Shown one piece after another: positions 1 to 6,661 of a DNA stretch of 21,098 bases. Position 1 is the first letter of the stretch, and each line of letters begins with the position of its first letter. This DNA comes from DASWIG01 sp965371445 (GTDB lineage: Bacteria > Acidobacteriota > Thermoanaerobaculia > Multivoradales > J023). The translations under genes were made by a program, and so were the position numbers. The notes under the pieces are model-generated. The model was not told the DNA's origin and ran no database searches. It saw nothing but the letters and a program-made list of their open reading frames with translations. The DNA is taken from positions 1-21,098 of the forward strand of contig CBDUYN010000176.1 in the NCBI GenBank assembly GCA_965371445.1. The letters are read 5' to 3'.

Positions 1-90
1 CCTGATGACAAGCGCAGCTTGTCAGGACCCAAAAACTCTGGCTCCTGATGACGAGTGCGCTTGTCAGGACCCAAATACTCTGGCTCCTGA
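1..90. repeat. Two tandem hairpin-containing repeats, with a stub of a third
   Basis: Copy 1 (1-43) and copy 2 (44-85) are near-identical direct repeats. Each begins CCTGATGAC and ends with a shared tail GGACCCAAA(A/T)ACTCTGGCT. A third copy starts at 86 (CCTGACG) and then diverges. Copy 1 holds an almost perfect hairpin, TGACAAGC-GCA-GCTTGTCA. Copy 2 has the same stem with one G-T wobble and a changed loop. The layout is like intergenic REP/BIME-type palindromes. The block may continue upstream of the window. No gene is supported here. Confidence 0.7.
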
Positions 91-201
91 CGCGGAGAAG
101 GGGCGGCGGGCTGCGGGTCTCGTGGACATCTACCGACGGGTCTAACCGAACCGGCCCCATGCTGCGACCGTTCTTGTTATGGATCTACGGGATCTACGAG
201 G

Positions 202-231
202 TTGACTACGAAAGCCGACTTGGGGTAAGGT
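202..231 (+). promoter_or_regulatory. Possible promoter for the rpmH cluster
   Basis: TTGACT (202-207) is a five-of-six match to the -35 consensus. TAAGGT (226-231), after an 18-nt spacer, is only a weak -10 (three of six). It would give a leader of about 115 nt before rpmH. It is the best candidate seen in the 355-nt non-coding stretch upstream of rpmH, but the weak -10 makes it tentative. Confidence 0.25.
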
Positions 232-271
232 TTGAGGTCTTCTTGTGCCCAGGGCGATCCGCCCAAAGCCG

Positions 272-315
272 TCGCCCAGAGCCAAATCGCCCAGAGCCAA
301 ATCGCCAGAGCCAAT
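272..315. repeat. Triple 15-nt tandem repeat in the rpmH leader
   Basis: TCGCCCAGAGCCAAA occurs at 272-286 and again exactly at 287-301. A third, slightly shortened copy (TCGCCAGAGCCAAT) lies at 302-315. The block sits about 40 nt upstream of the rpmH start and would be inside its mRNA leader. Function is unknown; replication slippage is a simple explanation. Confidence 0.75.
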
Positions 316-355
316 CTGAGAACGAAAGCGAACGCAACCAAGGATCCATCACGTC

Positions 356-490
356 GTGAAGCGGACATTTCAACCCAACAATCGTCGCCGCAAGAAGAAT
401 CACGGGTTCCGGGCTCGGATGCGGACCCGCGGCGGACGAGCGATCATCGCCCGACGCCGCCGCAAGGGCCGCAAGCGCCTGAGCGCCTGA
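356..490 (+). CDS. rpmH: 50S ribosomal protein L34
   Basis: This is a 44-residue, highly basic protein beginning MKRTFQPNNRRRKKNHGF and carrying the RMRTRGGRAIIARRRRKGR core, which is the signature of L34 (family length about 44-47). L34 is a small 23S rRNA-binding protein of the large subunit. The start is GTG, preceded at 11 nt by AAGGA (340-344). It heads a run of plus-strand genes in the classic rpmH-rnpA-yidD-yidC order. Only 2 nt separate its stop from the proposed rnpA start, so translational coupling is likely. The gene was located by reading the frame directly, because larger open frames on both strands cover it. Confidence 0.95.
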   Translation: MKRTFQPNNRRRKKNHGFRARMRTRGGRAIIARRRRKGRKRLSA

Positions 491-492
491 GC

Positions 493-954
493 GTGGACGA
501 CCGGCCGACCTCGCCGCTCCCCGAGGGGGACCGAGAGGGGAAGGCGCCGTCGCGGCGGCTCTCTCGCCACCACAAGCTCCACAAGAGCTCCGAGTTCCTG
601 CGCTGCTACCGCCGTGGACGAAAGTGCCACGGCCCCCTGGCGACACTCCACTACCATCCGAATGAAGAAAGCTCCGCCCGTCTCGGCATCACCGCCAGCC
701 GCAAGGTGGGCAACGCCGTCCTCCGTCATCGCACGAAGCGGCGCATCCGTGAGATCTTCCGTGGCTGGCCGGGACGCGCAGCCCTTCTCGGAATGGACGT
801 CGTCGTGCACCTGAGACCCGCGGCGCCCACCGTGTCTTTTGCCGAGCTCAAGGCCGAGATCGAACGCCTGCTCGGGCGAATCGCGTCCTCCGGCCAGGCG
901 TACGAAGAGGAGCGGGGCGGCCGGTGCAAGAGCTTGACGAAAGGCGTAAGGTGA
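493..954 (+). CDS. rnpA: Ribonuclease P protein component
   Basis: This is the protein subunit of RNase P, which helps the RNA subunit remove 5' leaders from tRNA precursors. The 153-residue product has the family core: an N-terminal 'SSEFLRCYRRGRK' strand, 'ARLGITASRKVGNAVLRHRTKRRIREIFR' (the RNR basic motif split here over two stretches), and a C-terminal 'DVVVHLRP' strand. The start chosen is GTG at 493, 2 nt after the rpmH stop, with no Shine-Dalgarno, which suits reinitiation. It adds about 18 residues before the conserved domain. The same frame is open back to 229, across all of rpmH, but has no good start codon near the rpmH start. The 3' end overlaps the yidD start. Confidence 0.92.
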   Translation: MDDRPTSPLPEGDREGKAPSRRLSRHHKLHKSSEFLRCYRRGRKCHGPLATLHYHPNEESSARLGITASRKVGNAVLRHRTKRRIREIFRGWPGRAALLGMDVVVHLRPAAPTVSFAELKAEIERLLGRIASSGQAYEEERGGRCKSLTKGVR

Positions 955-1157
955 GGAATTTCCTTGCAGAATGTCTACGTGGGTACAAACGGTGGATCTC
1001 GCCGCTCCTGCCGTCTGCCTGCCGATTCTCTCCGACCTGCTCGGAGTATGCGCGGCTCGGGATCTTGAAGCACGGTGCCGTGCGAGGAAGCTTGATGGCC
1101 CTGGGGCGGCTCGCGCGCTGCCATCCGCTCCATCCCGGGGGAATCGACCTCCCTTGA
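951..1157 (+). CDS. yidD: Membrane protein insertion efficiency factor YidD
   Basis: A 68-residue protein of the YidD (UPF0161) family, which assists YidC-dependent membrane insertion at the inner face of the cytoplasmic membrane. The family signature 'CRFSPTCSEYA' is clear, preceded by 'GYKRWISPLLPSA' (amphipathic N-terminal helix) and followed by 'CHPLHPGGIDLP'. The start chosen is GTG at 951, which overlaps the rnpA stop (GTGA) and has GAAAGG (939-944) at good spacing. A GTG at 924 in the same frame is possible but has no comparable ribosome binding site. It sits between rnpA and yidC, as in most bacteria. Confidence 0.93.
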   Translation: MRNFLAECLRGYKRWISPLLPSACRFSPTCSEYARLGILKHGAVRGSLMALGRLARCHPLHPGGIDLP

Positions 1158-1197
1158 GGGATCCTGGGCCGAGGAAGAAGGAGAAAGGAACGATCTC

Positions 1198-2931
1198 GTG
1201 GAGAATCGCCGACTCTTACTAGCAGCTCTGCTTTCAGCCGTGGTGCTGATCCTCTGGCAACAGGTCATGGCACCGCCCCCGCCGCCGCCGGGCGACATGG
1301 AGCTGTCGCCGGAGGCGCCGGGCTTGCCCTTCGACCCCGGCAGCGGTGGCGGGGAGTCTCCGCGGGTTTCGGAAGGCGGCCTGGGGACGGCGGCGGCGGA
1401 GGGCGTGGTGCAGGAGGCGCCGTCGCTGATCGACTTCCAGGCCGACGTCGTCGCGGCGACCATGGAAGAGACGGTCGTGCTCGAGACGGCCAAGGTACGA
1501 GCCGAGCTCACGAACCGTGGTGCCCAGCTGGTGTCCTACACCCTCCTCGACCACCTGAACCCGGACGGCGAGCCCCTGGAGCTGGTGCGTCCGCGTGGCC
1601 TCGACCCCTATCCCTTCGCCCTGGTGGTGGGCGGTGACCGGTCTCACCGGTTGAACAGCGCGCTTTTCGAGGTGGTGCGGGAGAATAGCGGCGCCTCGCC
1701 GAGGCTGCGTTTCCGCCATCGCAGCGAGCGCGGGGCGGCGGAAAAAGTCTTCCAATTCACCGAGGAAGGCCTTTTGGCCGTCGAGATAACCGTCGAGGGG
1801 AGCTTGGACTGGAGTGTGCTCGTCGGTCCCGGCGTGCGTAAGCTGGAGGAGGGGGAAGCCCAGAACCGCTGGGTGGCGCGGCAGGCGTCCTACCGGCGGG
1901 GCACGGAGTCGGAGACGCTGCAGCCCGGGAGCGTCGAGGAGGACGTCGTGGTGAGCTCCCAGGGCCTCGACTGGGTGGCTCTGGAGGACAACTTCTTCTT
2001 GAACGCGGTCATGCCGCGCGGCGGGGTCTCAAGCGTCGTGATCCGGCCGGTTCTCCAGCGTGCCGAAGCCCGGGAAGGCGAGCCCCGTTTCCTGCCTTTC
2101 GCGACAGAGGCCGACGGGGACCTGGCCGACGAGCTCATGGTGCTGCTCCAAGCGGACGGTCCGCGCATGGAGCTTCTGAGCTTTCTCGGGGCCAAGCAGT
2201 ACAACGACCTGGTCTCGCTGCCCTATGGTCTGGAAGAAACGGTACGTTGGGGTTTCTTTGGGATCCTGGCGCGGCCGCTCTACTACGGTCTGGAGTGGAT
2301 TCACGGCTCGATGGTAGCCAACTACGGCTGGGCGATCGTGCTGATGACGCTCCTGATTCGGCTCGTCTTCTTTCCTCTGACCCACAAGGGTCAGATGTCG
2401 ATGATGAAGATGCAGGAGCTGAACCCGAAGGTGCAGGCGATCCGGACCAAGTACAAGGGAAAGCTCAAGGACGCCAAGGGGCGTCCGAAAGCCGAGGCGC
2501 AGCGGGAATTGAACGACAAGGTCATGAAGGTCTACCGCGACGCCGGGGTCAATCCGATGGGCGGTTGTTTTCCGATCCTGCTGCAGATGCCGGTCTTCTT
2601 CGCCTTCTACCGGCTGCTGTCGACGGCGGTGGAGTTGCGGGGCGCGCCCTGGATCGGCTGGATCCAGGACCTCTCGACCCCGGACCCTTACTACGTCCTG
2701 CCGATCCTGATGGGGGTGACGGGTGTCGCCATGCAGAAGATGATGCCGGCGGCGCCGGACCCGATGCAGCGGCGGATGCTCCAGATGATGCCGATCATGT
2801 TCACGATCTTCGCGTTGGCCTTCCCCAGCGGTCTGGTGCTCTACTGGGTGACGAACAACCTCCTGAGCATGATCCAGCAGGTGTTGATGACGCGTCTGAA
2901 GAAGCGCCGGGCGGCGGTCAGCGAGGCCTAG
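1198..2931 (+). CDS. yidC: Membrane protein insertase YidC
   Basis: A 577-residue YidC/Oxa1/Alb3 insertase of the Gram-negative type, which inserts and folds inner-membrane proteins alone or with SecYEG. Residues 4-24 form the first membrane segment (LLLAALLSAVVLILWQQ). A Pro-rich linker and a large periplasmic beta-rich domain follow to about residue 350. The conserved five-helix core then begins at 'NYGWAIVLMTLLIRLVFF' (about 373-392), which carries the hydrophilic-groove Arg. Further helices are at 'GGCFPILLQMPVFFAFYRLL' (about 456-475), 'YYVLPILMGVTGVAM' (about 499-513) and the C-terminal pair around 'FALAFPSGLVLYWVTNNLLS'. The tail is basic (KKRR). The start is GTG with AAAGGA about 8 nt upstream. 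Confidence 0.97.
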   Translation: MENRRLLLAALLSAVVLILWQQVMAPPPPPPGDMELSPEAPGLPFDPGSGGGESPRVSEGGLGTAAAEGVVQEAPSLIDFQADVVAATMEETVVLETAKVRAELTNRGAQLVSYTLLDHLNPDGEPLELVRPRGLDPYPFALVVGGDRSHRLNSALFEVVRENSGASPRLRFRHRSERGAAEKVFQFTEEGLLAVEITVEGSLDWSVLVGPGVRKLEEGEAQNRWVARQASYRRGTESETLQPGSVEEDVVVSSQGLDWVALEDNFFLNAVMPRGGVSSVVIRPVLQRAEAREGEPRFLPFATEADGDLADELMVLLQADGPRMELLSFLGAKQYNDLVSLPYGLEETVRWGFFGILARPLYYGLEWIHGSMVANYGWAIVLMTLLIRLVFFPLTHKGQMSMMKMQELNPKVQAIRTKYKGKLKDAKGRPKAEAQRELNDKVMKVYRDAGVNPMGGCFPILLQMPVFFAFYRLLSTAVELRGAPWIGWIQDLSTPDPYYVLPILMGVTGVAMQKMMPAAPDPMQRRMLQMMPIMFTIFALAFPSGLVLYWVTNNLLSMIQQVLMTRLKKRRAAVSEA

Positions 2932-2948
2932 GTCTTGGAGGAGAAACG

Positions 2949-3794
2949 ATGAAGCGGCAGTTTTTCACCGGCAACACCCTGGAGCAGGCGGTCCTGGCGG
3001 CAGCTCGTCAGATCGGCGTCGAGCCGGAGCGGGTGGCTTTTACGCAGCGCGAAAAAAAGCACGGTTTCTTGAGGGTCCGCCGCCGTGTGGTGATCGAGGT
3101 GGACATGGAGTCGGCGGTGCTTCCCGACGGGGAAAAAACGCCGGACCTCTCCTCCCTGCCGGGTGGCGGCGTGCCGAGCCCGCCGCTCCTGGTGAAGGCC
3201 CAGGCCCCTCGAGCGCAGGGCCGCGAGGTGGAAGAGGAGCCGGCGTCCGAGGATTTCGAGGAGGAAGCGCCGCCGCCGTCGAGCGAGAGCGAGTCGATCG
3301 AGCGCGCCCTGGAGGAGATCCTGCGTTTCCTGCGCCTCGACGCCGAGGTCTCCTTGCACCGTGGCGAGGACGGCTTCGAGGTGGAGCTCTCTGGTGGGGA
3401 CTACGAGGTCCTGACCCACGGCGAGGGCCGGATCCTTCAGTCCATGGAGTACCTGGTGCCGCGCATGGTCCGCGGCTGGCTGGGTCACGGGGTCCCGGTC
3501 AAGGTCGACTGCGGAGGGTTCCGCGAGTCACGCGCCGCGGAGCTTCAGGATCTGGCCGCCCGGGTGGCCGAGGAGGTCCGGCGCGAAGGAACCTCCCAGA
3601 GCCTGGCTCCGATGAGCCCGGCGGACCGGCGCCTGGTCCACCTGGCGCTGGCGGAGGTCCCGGACGTCGAGACCGAAAGTGAGGGCGACGGCTACTACAA
3701 GCGGGTGAGGATCTACCCGATTGCCGACGAGCTCGCGGACTCCTCGGAAGTCGATGGCTTCGCCGATTCCTCGGAAGAGGGCGTTCCGGCCTGA
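2949..3794 (+). CDS. jag: Jag/KhpB-type RNA-binding protein (Jag-N, KH and R3H domains)
   Basis: A 281-residue single-strand nucleic-acid binding protein, the usual partner gene downstream of yidC. Residues 1-55 form the Jag N-terminal domain. Residues 56-115 are an acidic, Pro/Glu/Ser-rich linker. Residues 116-190 form a KH domain. Residues 215-257 form the R3H domain with 'MSPADRRLVHLAL' (Arg227 and His231 form the R-x3-H motif) and 'SEGDGYYKRVRIYP'. The KH GxxG loop reads HGEG (residues 157-160), so its first Gly is missing. A short acidic tail follows. GGAGG lies about 7 nt before the ATG; the gap after yidC is 17 nt. In Firmicutes the homologue KhpB binds RNA and affects cell division; a role here is inference. 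Confidence 0.93.
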   Translation: MKRQFFTGNTLEQAVLAAARQIGVEPERVAFTQREKKHGFLRVRRRVVIEVDMESAVLPDGEKTPDLSSLPGGGVPSPPLLVKAQAPRAQGREVEEEPASEDFEEEAPPPSSESESIERALEEILRFLRLDAEVSLHRGEDGFEVELSGGDYEVLTHGEGRILQSMEYLVPRMVRGWLGHGVPVKVDCGGFRESRAAELQDLAARVAEEVRREGTSQSLAPMSPADRRLVHLALAEVPDVETESEGDGYYKRVRIYPIADELADSSEVDGFADSSEEGVPA

Positions 3795-3830
3795 TCCGAA
3801 CGGGTACCGTCCGTCGGCCGGCAGGATCGA

Positions 3831-3846
3831 TGTTTCACGTGAAACA
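3831..3846. promoter_or_regulatory. parS: parS centromere site
   Basis: TGTTTCACGTGAAACA is a perfect match to the 16-bp palindromic parS consensus bound by chromosomal ParB proteins. It lies in the 61-nt gap between jag and rsmG, about 1.5 kb upstream of parB. The rsmG frame, if it started upstream, would read through the site as 'DVSRET'. It is the only full parS I found in this window. Confidence 0.95.
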
Positions 3847-3855
3847 TGGGTGAGG

Positions 3856-4488
3856 ATGGGCCGAGACCTCCCTCCCCTCACCCTGGAAGCCTTTCGCGAC
3901 GGGCTTCGCCGGTGCTCGGCGCACGAGCTCGGAGAGAGCCTCTTTCCTCCCCTCCATCAGCACTACCTGGAGCTGCGCCGTTGGAACCGGCGGTTGTCGC
4001 TCGTCGGCCCCGGAACCGTCCACGAGGTTCTTTCCAGGCATTACGCGGAATCTCTGGCGGCCTTGCCTCTCCTGGAAGGAGCGGGCGCGCGGCTCGTCGA
4101 CCTCGGCTCCGGAGCGGGTTTCCCGGGCCTCGTCCTCGCCGCGGCCCGCCCGGATCTCGACGTCACCCTCGTCGAGGCCCGGCAGCGGAAATGGGCCTTT
4201 CTCCGTAGCGCCACGCGTCGAAGCGGATTGTCCTGCCGATGCCTCAATGCTAGAGTCCAGGTCCCGCTCCCGGACGGATTTCCGAGTGAGGTCCACCTGG
4301 TCACCTGCCGTGCCCTGGCGGTCGACCCCGAGGTCCTTGCCGCGATCCACCGGAGCTCACCGGCCGCACGCTTCCTTCTCTGGCAGGGCGAAGCTCCTCC
4401 CCGGCTCCCCACCGCCCTCGCGGCGGGCCGGGAGCTCCCGCTGCCGGGAAGCGAGCGCCGAAGGATCCTCGAGATCCGCGGGACCTGA
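3856..4488 (+). CDS. rsmG: 16S rRNA (guanine(527)-N7)-methyltransferase RsmG (GidB)
   Basis: RsmG methylates N7 of G527 in 16S rRNA using S-adenosylmethionine. From the ATG at 3856 the product is 210 residues, close to the usual 205-240. Motifs seen: 'WNRRLSLVGP' (43-52), 'RHYAESLAALPLL' (61-73), the SAM-binding 'VDLGSGAGFPGL' (81-92), 'VTLVEARQRKWAFLR' (103-117) and a later 'VTCRALA'. The start is uncertain: GTG at 3850 is 6 nt upstream in frame, and the frame is open further back across parS, where it would encode 'VSRET' as in some alphaproteobacterial RsmG. The Shine-Dalgarno-like GGTGAGG abuts the ATG too closely to decide. The gene lies between parS and parA, its usual place. Confidence 0.9.
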   Translation: MGRDLPPLTLEAFRDGLRRCSAHELGESLFPPLHQHYLELRRWNRRLSLVGPGTVHEVLSRHYAESLAALPLLEGAGARLVDLGSGAGFPGLVLAAARPDLDVTLVEARQRKWAFLRSATRRSGLSCRCLNARVQVPLPDGFPSEVHLVTCRALAVDPEVLAAIHRSSPAARFLLWQGEAPPRLPTALAAGRELPLPGSERRRILEIRGT

Positions 4489-4500
4489 GCCGCTGGAGAA

Positions 4501-4553
4501 CCGCAAACCCTGAGAGGATGCCGATCCGCTACCGTCGCAGGACGGGTTTGCGG
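4501..4553 (+). promoter_or_regulatory. Inverted repeat immediately before the parA ribosome binding site
   Basis: CCGCAAACCC (4501-4510) pairs perfectly with GGGTTTGCGG (4544-4553) around a 33-nt loop. The loop may hold a smaller GGAT-GCCG-ATCC stem. The right arm ends right where the parA Shine-Dalgarno region (GAGGTGTGAGG) begins. It could be a leader hairpin controlling parAB translation, a weak terminator/attenuator after rsmG, or a DNA operator. No T-run follows, so a simple intrinsic terminator is unlikely. Confidence 0.5.
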
Positions 4554-4570
4554 GAGGTGTGAGGACCCAG

Positions 4571-5326
4571 ATGTCCGTGATCATCGCCATCGCCAATCAA
4601 AAGGGCGGAGTCGGCAAGACCACCTCCGCCATCAACCTCGGCGCCGCCCTCGGCGCCCTGGAAAAGAAAGTCCTCCTGGTGGACTGCGATCCCCAGGGCA
4701 ACGCCACCCGCGGCCTGGGACACCATGCGGGCGTGCCCCATCTCTACCACGTGCTGACCGGCGAGAACGGCGCCGCCGAAGCCGTGCGCTCCACCGCTTT
4801 TTCCGGCATGAGCCTGCTGCCTTCCGACCGCGAGCTGGTGGGCGTCGAGGTCGAGTTCGTCGGCATGGAAGGCTGGGAAAACCGCCTGCGGGAAACCCTT
4901 CAAGACGTCGCCCGCGGCTACGACTTCGTCTTCCTGGACTGCCCGCCTTCCCTGGGACATCTGACGGTCAGCGCCCTGACCGCCGCCGACCACGTGCTGG
5001 TCCCCCTGCAATGCGAGTACTACGCCTTGGAGGGCGTCAGCGAGCTCGTCGCGACCGTCCAACGGGTTCAAGGGCGCCTCAACACCCGTCTCACGATCGG
5101 CGGCATCCTCCTCACCATGTACGACGATCGCACCAACCTCTCCCGCGACGTCGCCGAGAACGTGCGAAGCCACTTCGGAGAGAAGGTCTTCCAGACGATC
5201 GTGCCGCGAAACGTCCGCCTCGCCGAAGCCCCGAGCCACGGGCTTCCCATCCTCCATTACGACATCAAGAGCCGCGGCTCCGCCGCCTACCTGGCCCTTG
5301 CCCGGGAGTTTCTGAACCGGACATGA
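4571..5326 (+). CDS. parA: Chromosome partitioning ATPase ParA (Soj)
   Basis: A 251-residue MinD/ParA-type ATPase that binds DNA non-specifically when ATP-bound and moves ParB-parS complexes apart. It has the deviant Walker A 'KGGVGKTT' (11-18), 'VDCDPQGNAT' (37-46) with the A' aspartate, and the Walker B region 'VFLDCPPSLG' (120-129). Further Soj-type features are 'VLVPLQCEYYALEGV' and 'LTMYDDRTNLSRDV', which are typical of chromosomal Soj. The ATG at 4571 is preferred because GTGAGG sits about 6 nt upstream; a GTG at 4559 would add four residues. The stop overlaps the parB start. Confidence 0.97.
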   Translation: MSVIIAIANQKGGVGKTTSAINLGAALGALEKKVLLVDCDPQGNATRGLGHHAGVPHLYHVLTGENGAAEAVRSTAFSGMSLLPSDRELVGVEVEFVGMEGWENRLRETLQDVARGYDFVFLDCPPSLGHLTVSALTAADHVLVPLQCEYYALEGVSELVATVQRVQGRLNTRLTIGGILLTMYDDRTNLSRDVAENVRSHFGEKVFQTIVPRNVRLAEAPSHGLPILHYDIKSRGSAAYLALAREFLNRT

Positions 5327-6237
5327 AGACGAAAGCGAAAAGCCCCAAGGCCGGCCGCCGAGGGTTGGGGCGTGGCCTCGACGCCCTCCTTTCCGGCGGC
5401 CCGGCGACCTCAGCAGAGTCGCTGTCCTCCGAAACGCCACAAACTCTCAACAGCCTGCCGCTCGAGAGGCTGGAACCCAACCGCTTCCAGCCGCGAAGCG
5501 ATTTCAACGAATCGGGCCTCGACGAGCTGGCGAGATCCATCCGTAGCCAGGGAATCGTGCAACCCATCGTCGTCACGCCGAAAGAAGACGAAGAGGGCCT
5601 CTACACCATCATCGCCGGCGAGCGCCGCTGGCGGGCCGCGCAGCGTGCCGGGCTCAAGGAGGTCCCGGTAGTCCTGCGCCAGGTCGCCGACGACCGCCAG
5701 CTCCTGGAGATGGCGCTGGTCGAGAACCTCCAGCGTACCGACCTGAATCCGGTCGAGGAAGCGGAGGCCTACCAGACCCTGGCCGTCAACTTCGACCTCT
5801 CGCAGACCGAGATCGCCTCCAGGGTCGGAAAGGCAAGGACCACTGTCACCAACGCCCTACGGCTCCTGCGCCTCCCGGAAGAGGTCCAGGACCTGCTCCG
5901 GGAAGGACGGTTGAACGCCGGCCAGGCACGGCCGCTCCTCGCCCTTCCCGACAAGGACCGCCAGATCGAGCTCGCCCAACGCGCCGTCGAAGAGTCCTTG
6001 ACCGCCCGCGACCTCGAAGCCCTGGTCTCCCCGAAGGAGGGCGAGCCCAAGACGAGCAAGAAGAAAGAGGAGGCCGACGTCCACACCCGCGCCGCCATGG
6101 AGAAACTCACCCAGAGCCTCCAGACCCGGGTCGACATCGTTCGCCGGCGCCGCGGCGGTCAGGTGCGGATCTTCTTCCACTCCGAGGAGGAGCTCATCCG
6201 CCTCTATGACAGACTGATGCAGGAGGACGACGAATAA
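5323..6237 (+). CDS. parB: Chromosome partitioning protein ParB (Spo0J)
   Basis: A 304-residue ParB CTPase clamp that loads at parS and spreads. The N-terminal 'GRRGLGRGLDALL' (11-23) is the ParA-stimulating motif. The CTP-binding domain has 'EPNRFQPR' (51-58), 'GIVQPIVV' (77-84) and 'GERRWRAAQRAGL' (99-111). 'ALVENLQRTDLNPVEEA' precedes a helix-turn-helix (about 157-183) that reads parS. The C-terminal part has a charged linker (KTSKKKEE) and a dimerisation region. The ATG overlaps the parA stop by 4 nt (ATGA) and the stop overlaps the bactofilin ATG by 1 nt, so parA, parB and the bactofilin are translationally coupled. Its likely target is the parS at 3831. Confidence 0.97.
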   Translation: MKTKAKSPKAGRRGLGRGLDALLSGGPATSAESLSSETPQTLNSLPLERLEPNRFQPRSDFNESGLDELARSIRSQGIVQPIVVTPKEDEEGLYTIIAGERRWRAAQRAGLKEVPVVLRQVADDRQLLEMALVENLQRTDLNPVEEAEAYQTLAVNFDLSQTEIASRVGKARTTVTNALRLLRLPEEVQDLLREGRLNAGQARPLLALPDKDRQIELAQRAVEESLTARDLEALVSPKEGEPKTSKKKEEADVHTRAAMEKLTQSLQTRVDIVRRRRGGQVRIFFHSEEELIRLYDRLMQEDDE

Positions 6238-6632
6238 TGGGCAAGAGCGGATTCAACGGCATCCTCGACGAGGGATCTCACATCAAGGGTGAGCTCCACT
6301 TCGAGGACACCTTCAAGATCAGCGGCAAGATCACCGGCAGCGTCGTCTCCTCCGGAGATCTGGAGGTCTACGAAGCCGGCGAGGTCGACGGCGAGATCCG
6401 CGTTCGCCACATCCTGATCTCCGGCACCGTCCGCGGTACCCTACGCGCCTCCGCCAGGGTGGAGATCAACTCTACCGGCAAGGTCACGGCGGACATCCAT
6501 ACCCCGACGCTCGTGATCAAAGAAGGGGCCTTTTTTGAAGGACGCTGCTCCATGCGCGGCGAGAGAGAAGGTAGCGCCGCGGAGGCGACGGGGAACGTGG
6601 CCCAGTTGTCGCTGGCCAAGAAACGTCGCTAA
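6237..6632 (+). CDS. Bactofilin family cytoskeletal protein
   Basis: A 131-residue protein of the bactofilin (DUF583) family, whose members polymerise without nucleotide into filaments. Residues 10-115 show the short repeating beta-helix pattern (for example 'GKITGSVVSSGDLEVYEAGEVDG', 'GTVRGTLRASARVEINSTGKVTADI', 'PTLVIKEGAFFEGRC'). The ends are short and non-repetitive, with a basic tail. Its ATG overlaps the parB stop by one base, a tight link to the partition genes. In Myxococcus xanthus bactofilins position ParABS components; a similar scaffold role here is inferred from gene position. Many bactofilins instead pair with M23 peptidases, and none is seen nearby. Confidence 0.93.
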   Translation: MGKSGFNGILDEGSHIKGELHFEDTFKISGKITGSVVSSGDLEVYEAGEVDGEIRVRHILISGTVRGTLRASARVEINSTGKVTADIHTPTLVIKEGAFFEGRCSMRGEREGSAAEATGNVAQLSLAKKRR

Positions 6633-6661
6633 GTCGTTGAAAAGAAAGAACTTGGTAGATC

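Noticed and set aside
1..110. CRISPR array at the window start
   Set aside because: There are only two near-contiguous repeats with no unique spacers of uniform size, and the repeats contain their own hairpin plus a shared tail. REP-like tandem repeats fit better.
1..355. oriC with DnaA boxes upstream of rpmH
   Set aside because: I found no TTATCCACA-like boxes or AT-rich unwinding region. The origin may lie outside the window.
48..359. 103-residue plus-strand ORF before rpmH
   Set aside because: It runs through the hairpin repeats and the triple 15-nt repeat, has no recognisable domain, and ends inside the rpmH start. It is an open frame by base composition.
2247..2948. Long N-terminal extension of jag into yidC
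   Set aside because: It is only an upstream open frame. The ATG at 2949 has GGAGG at the right distance and gives a normal Jag N-terminus.
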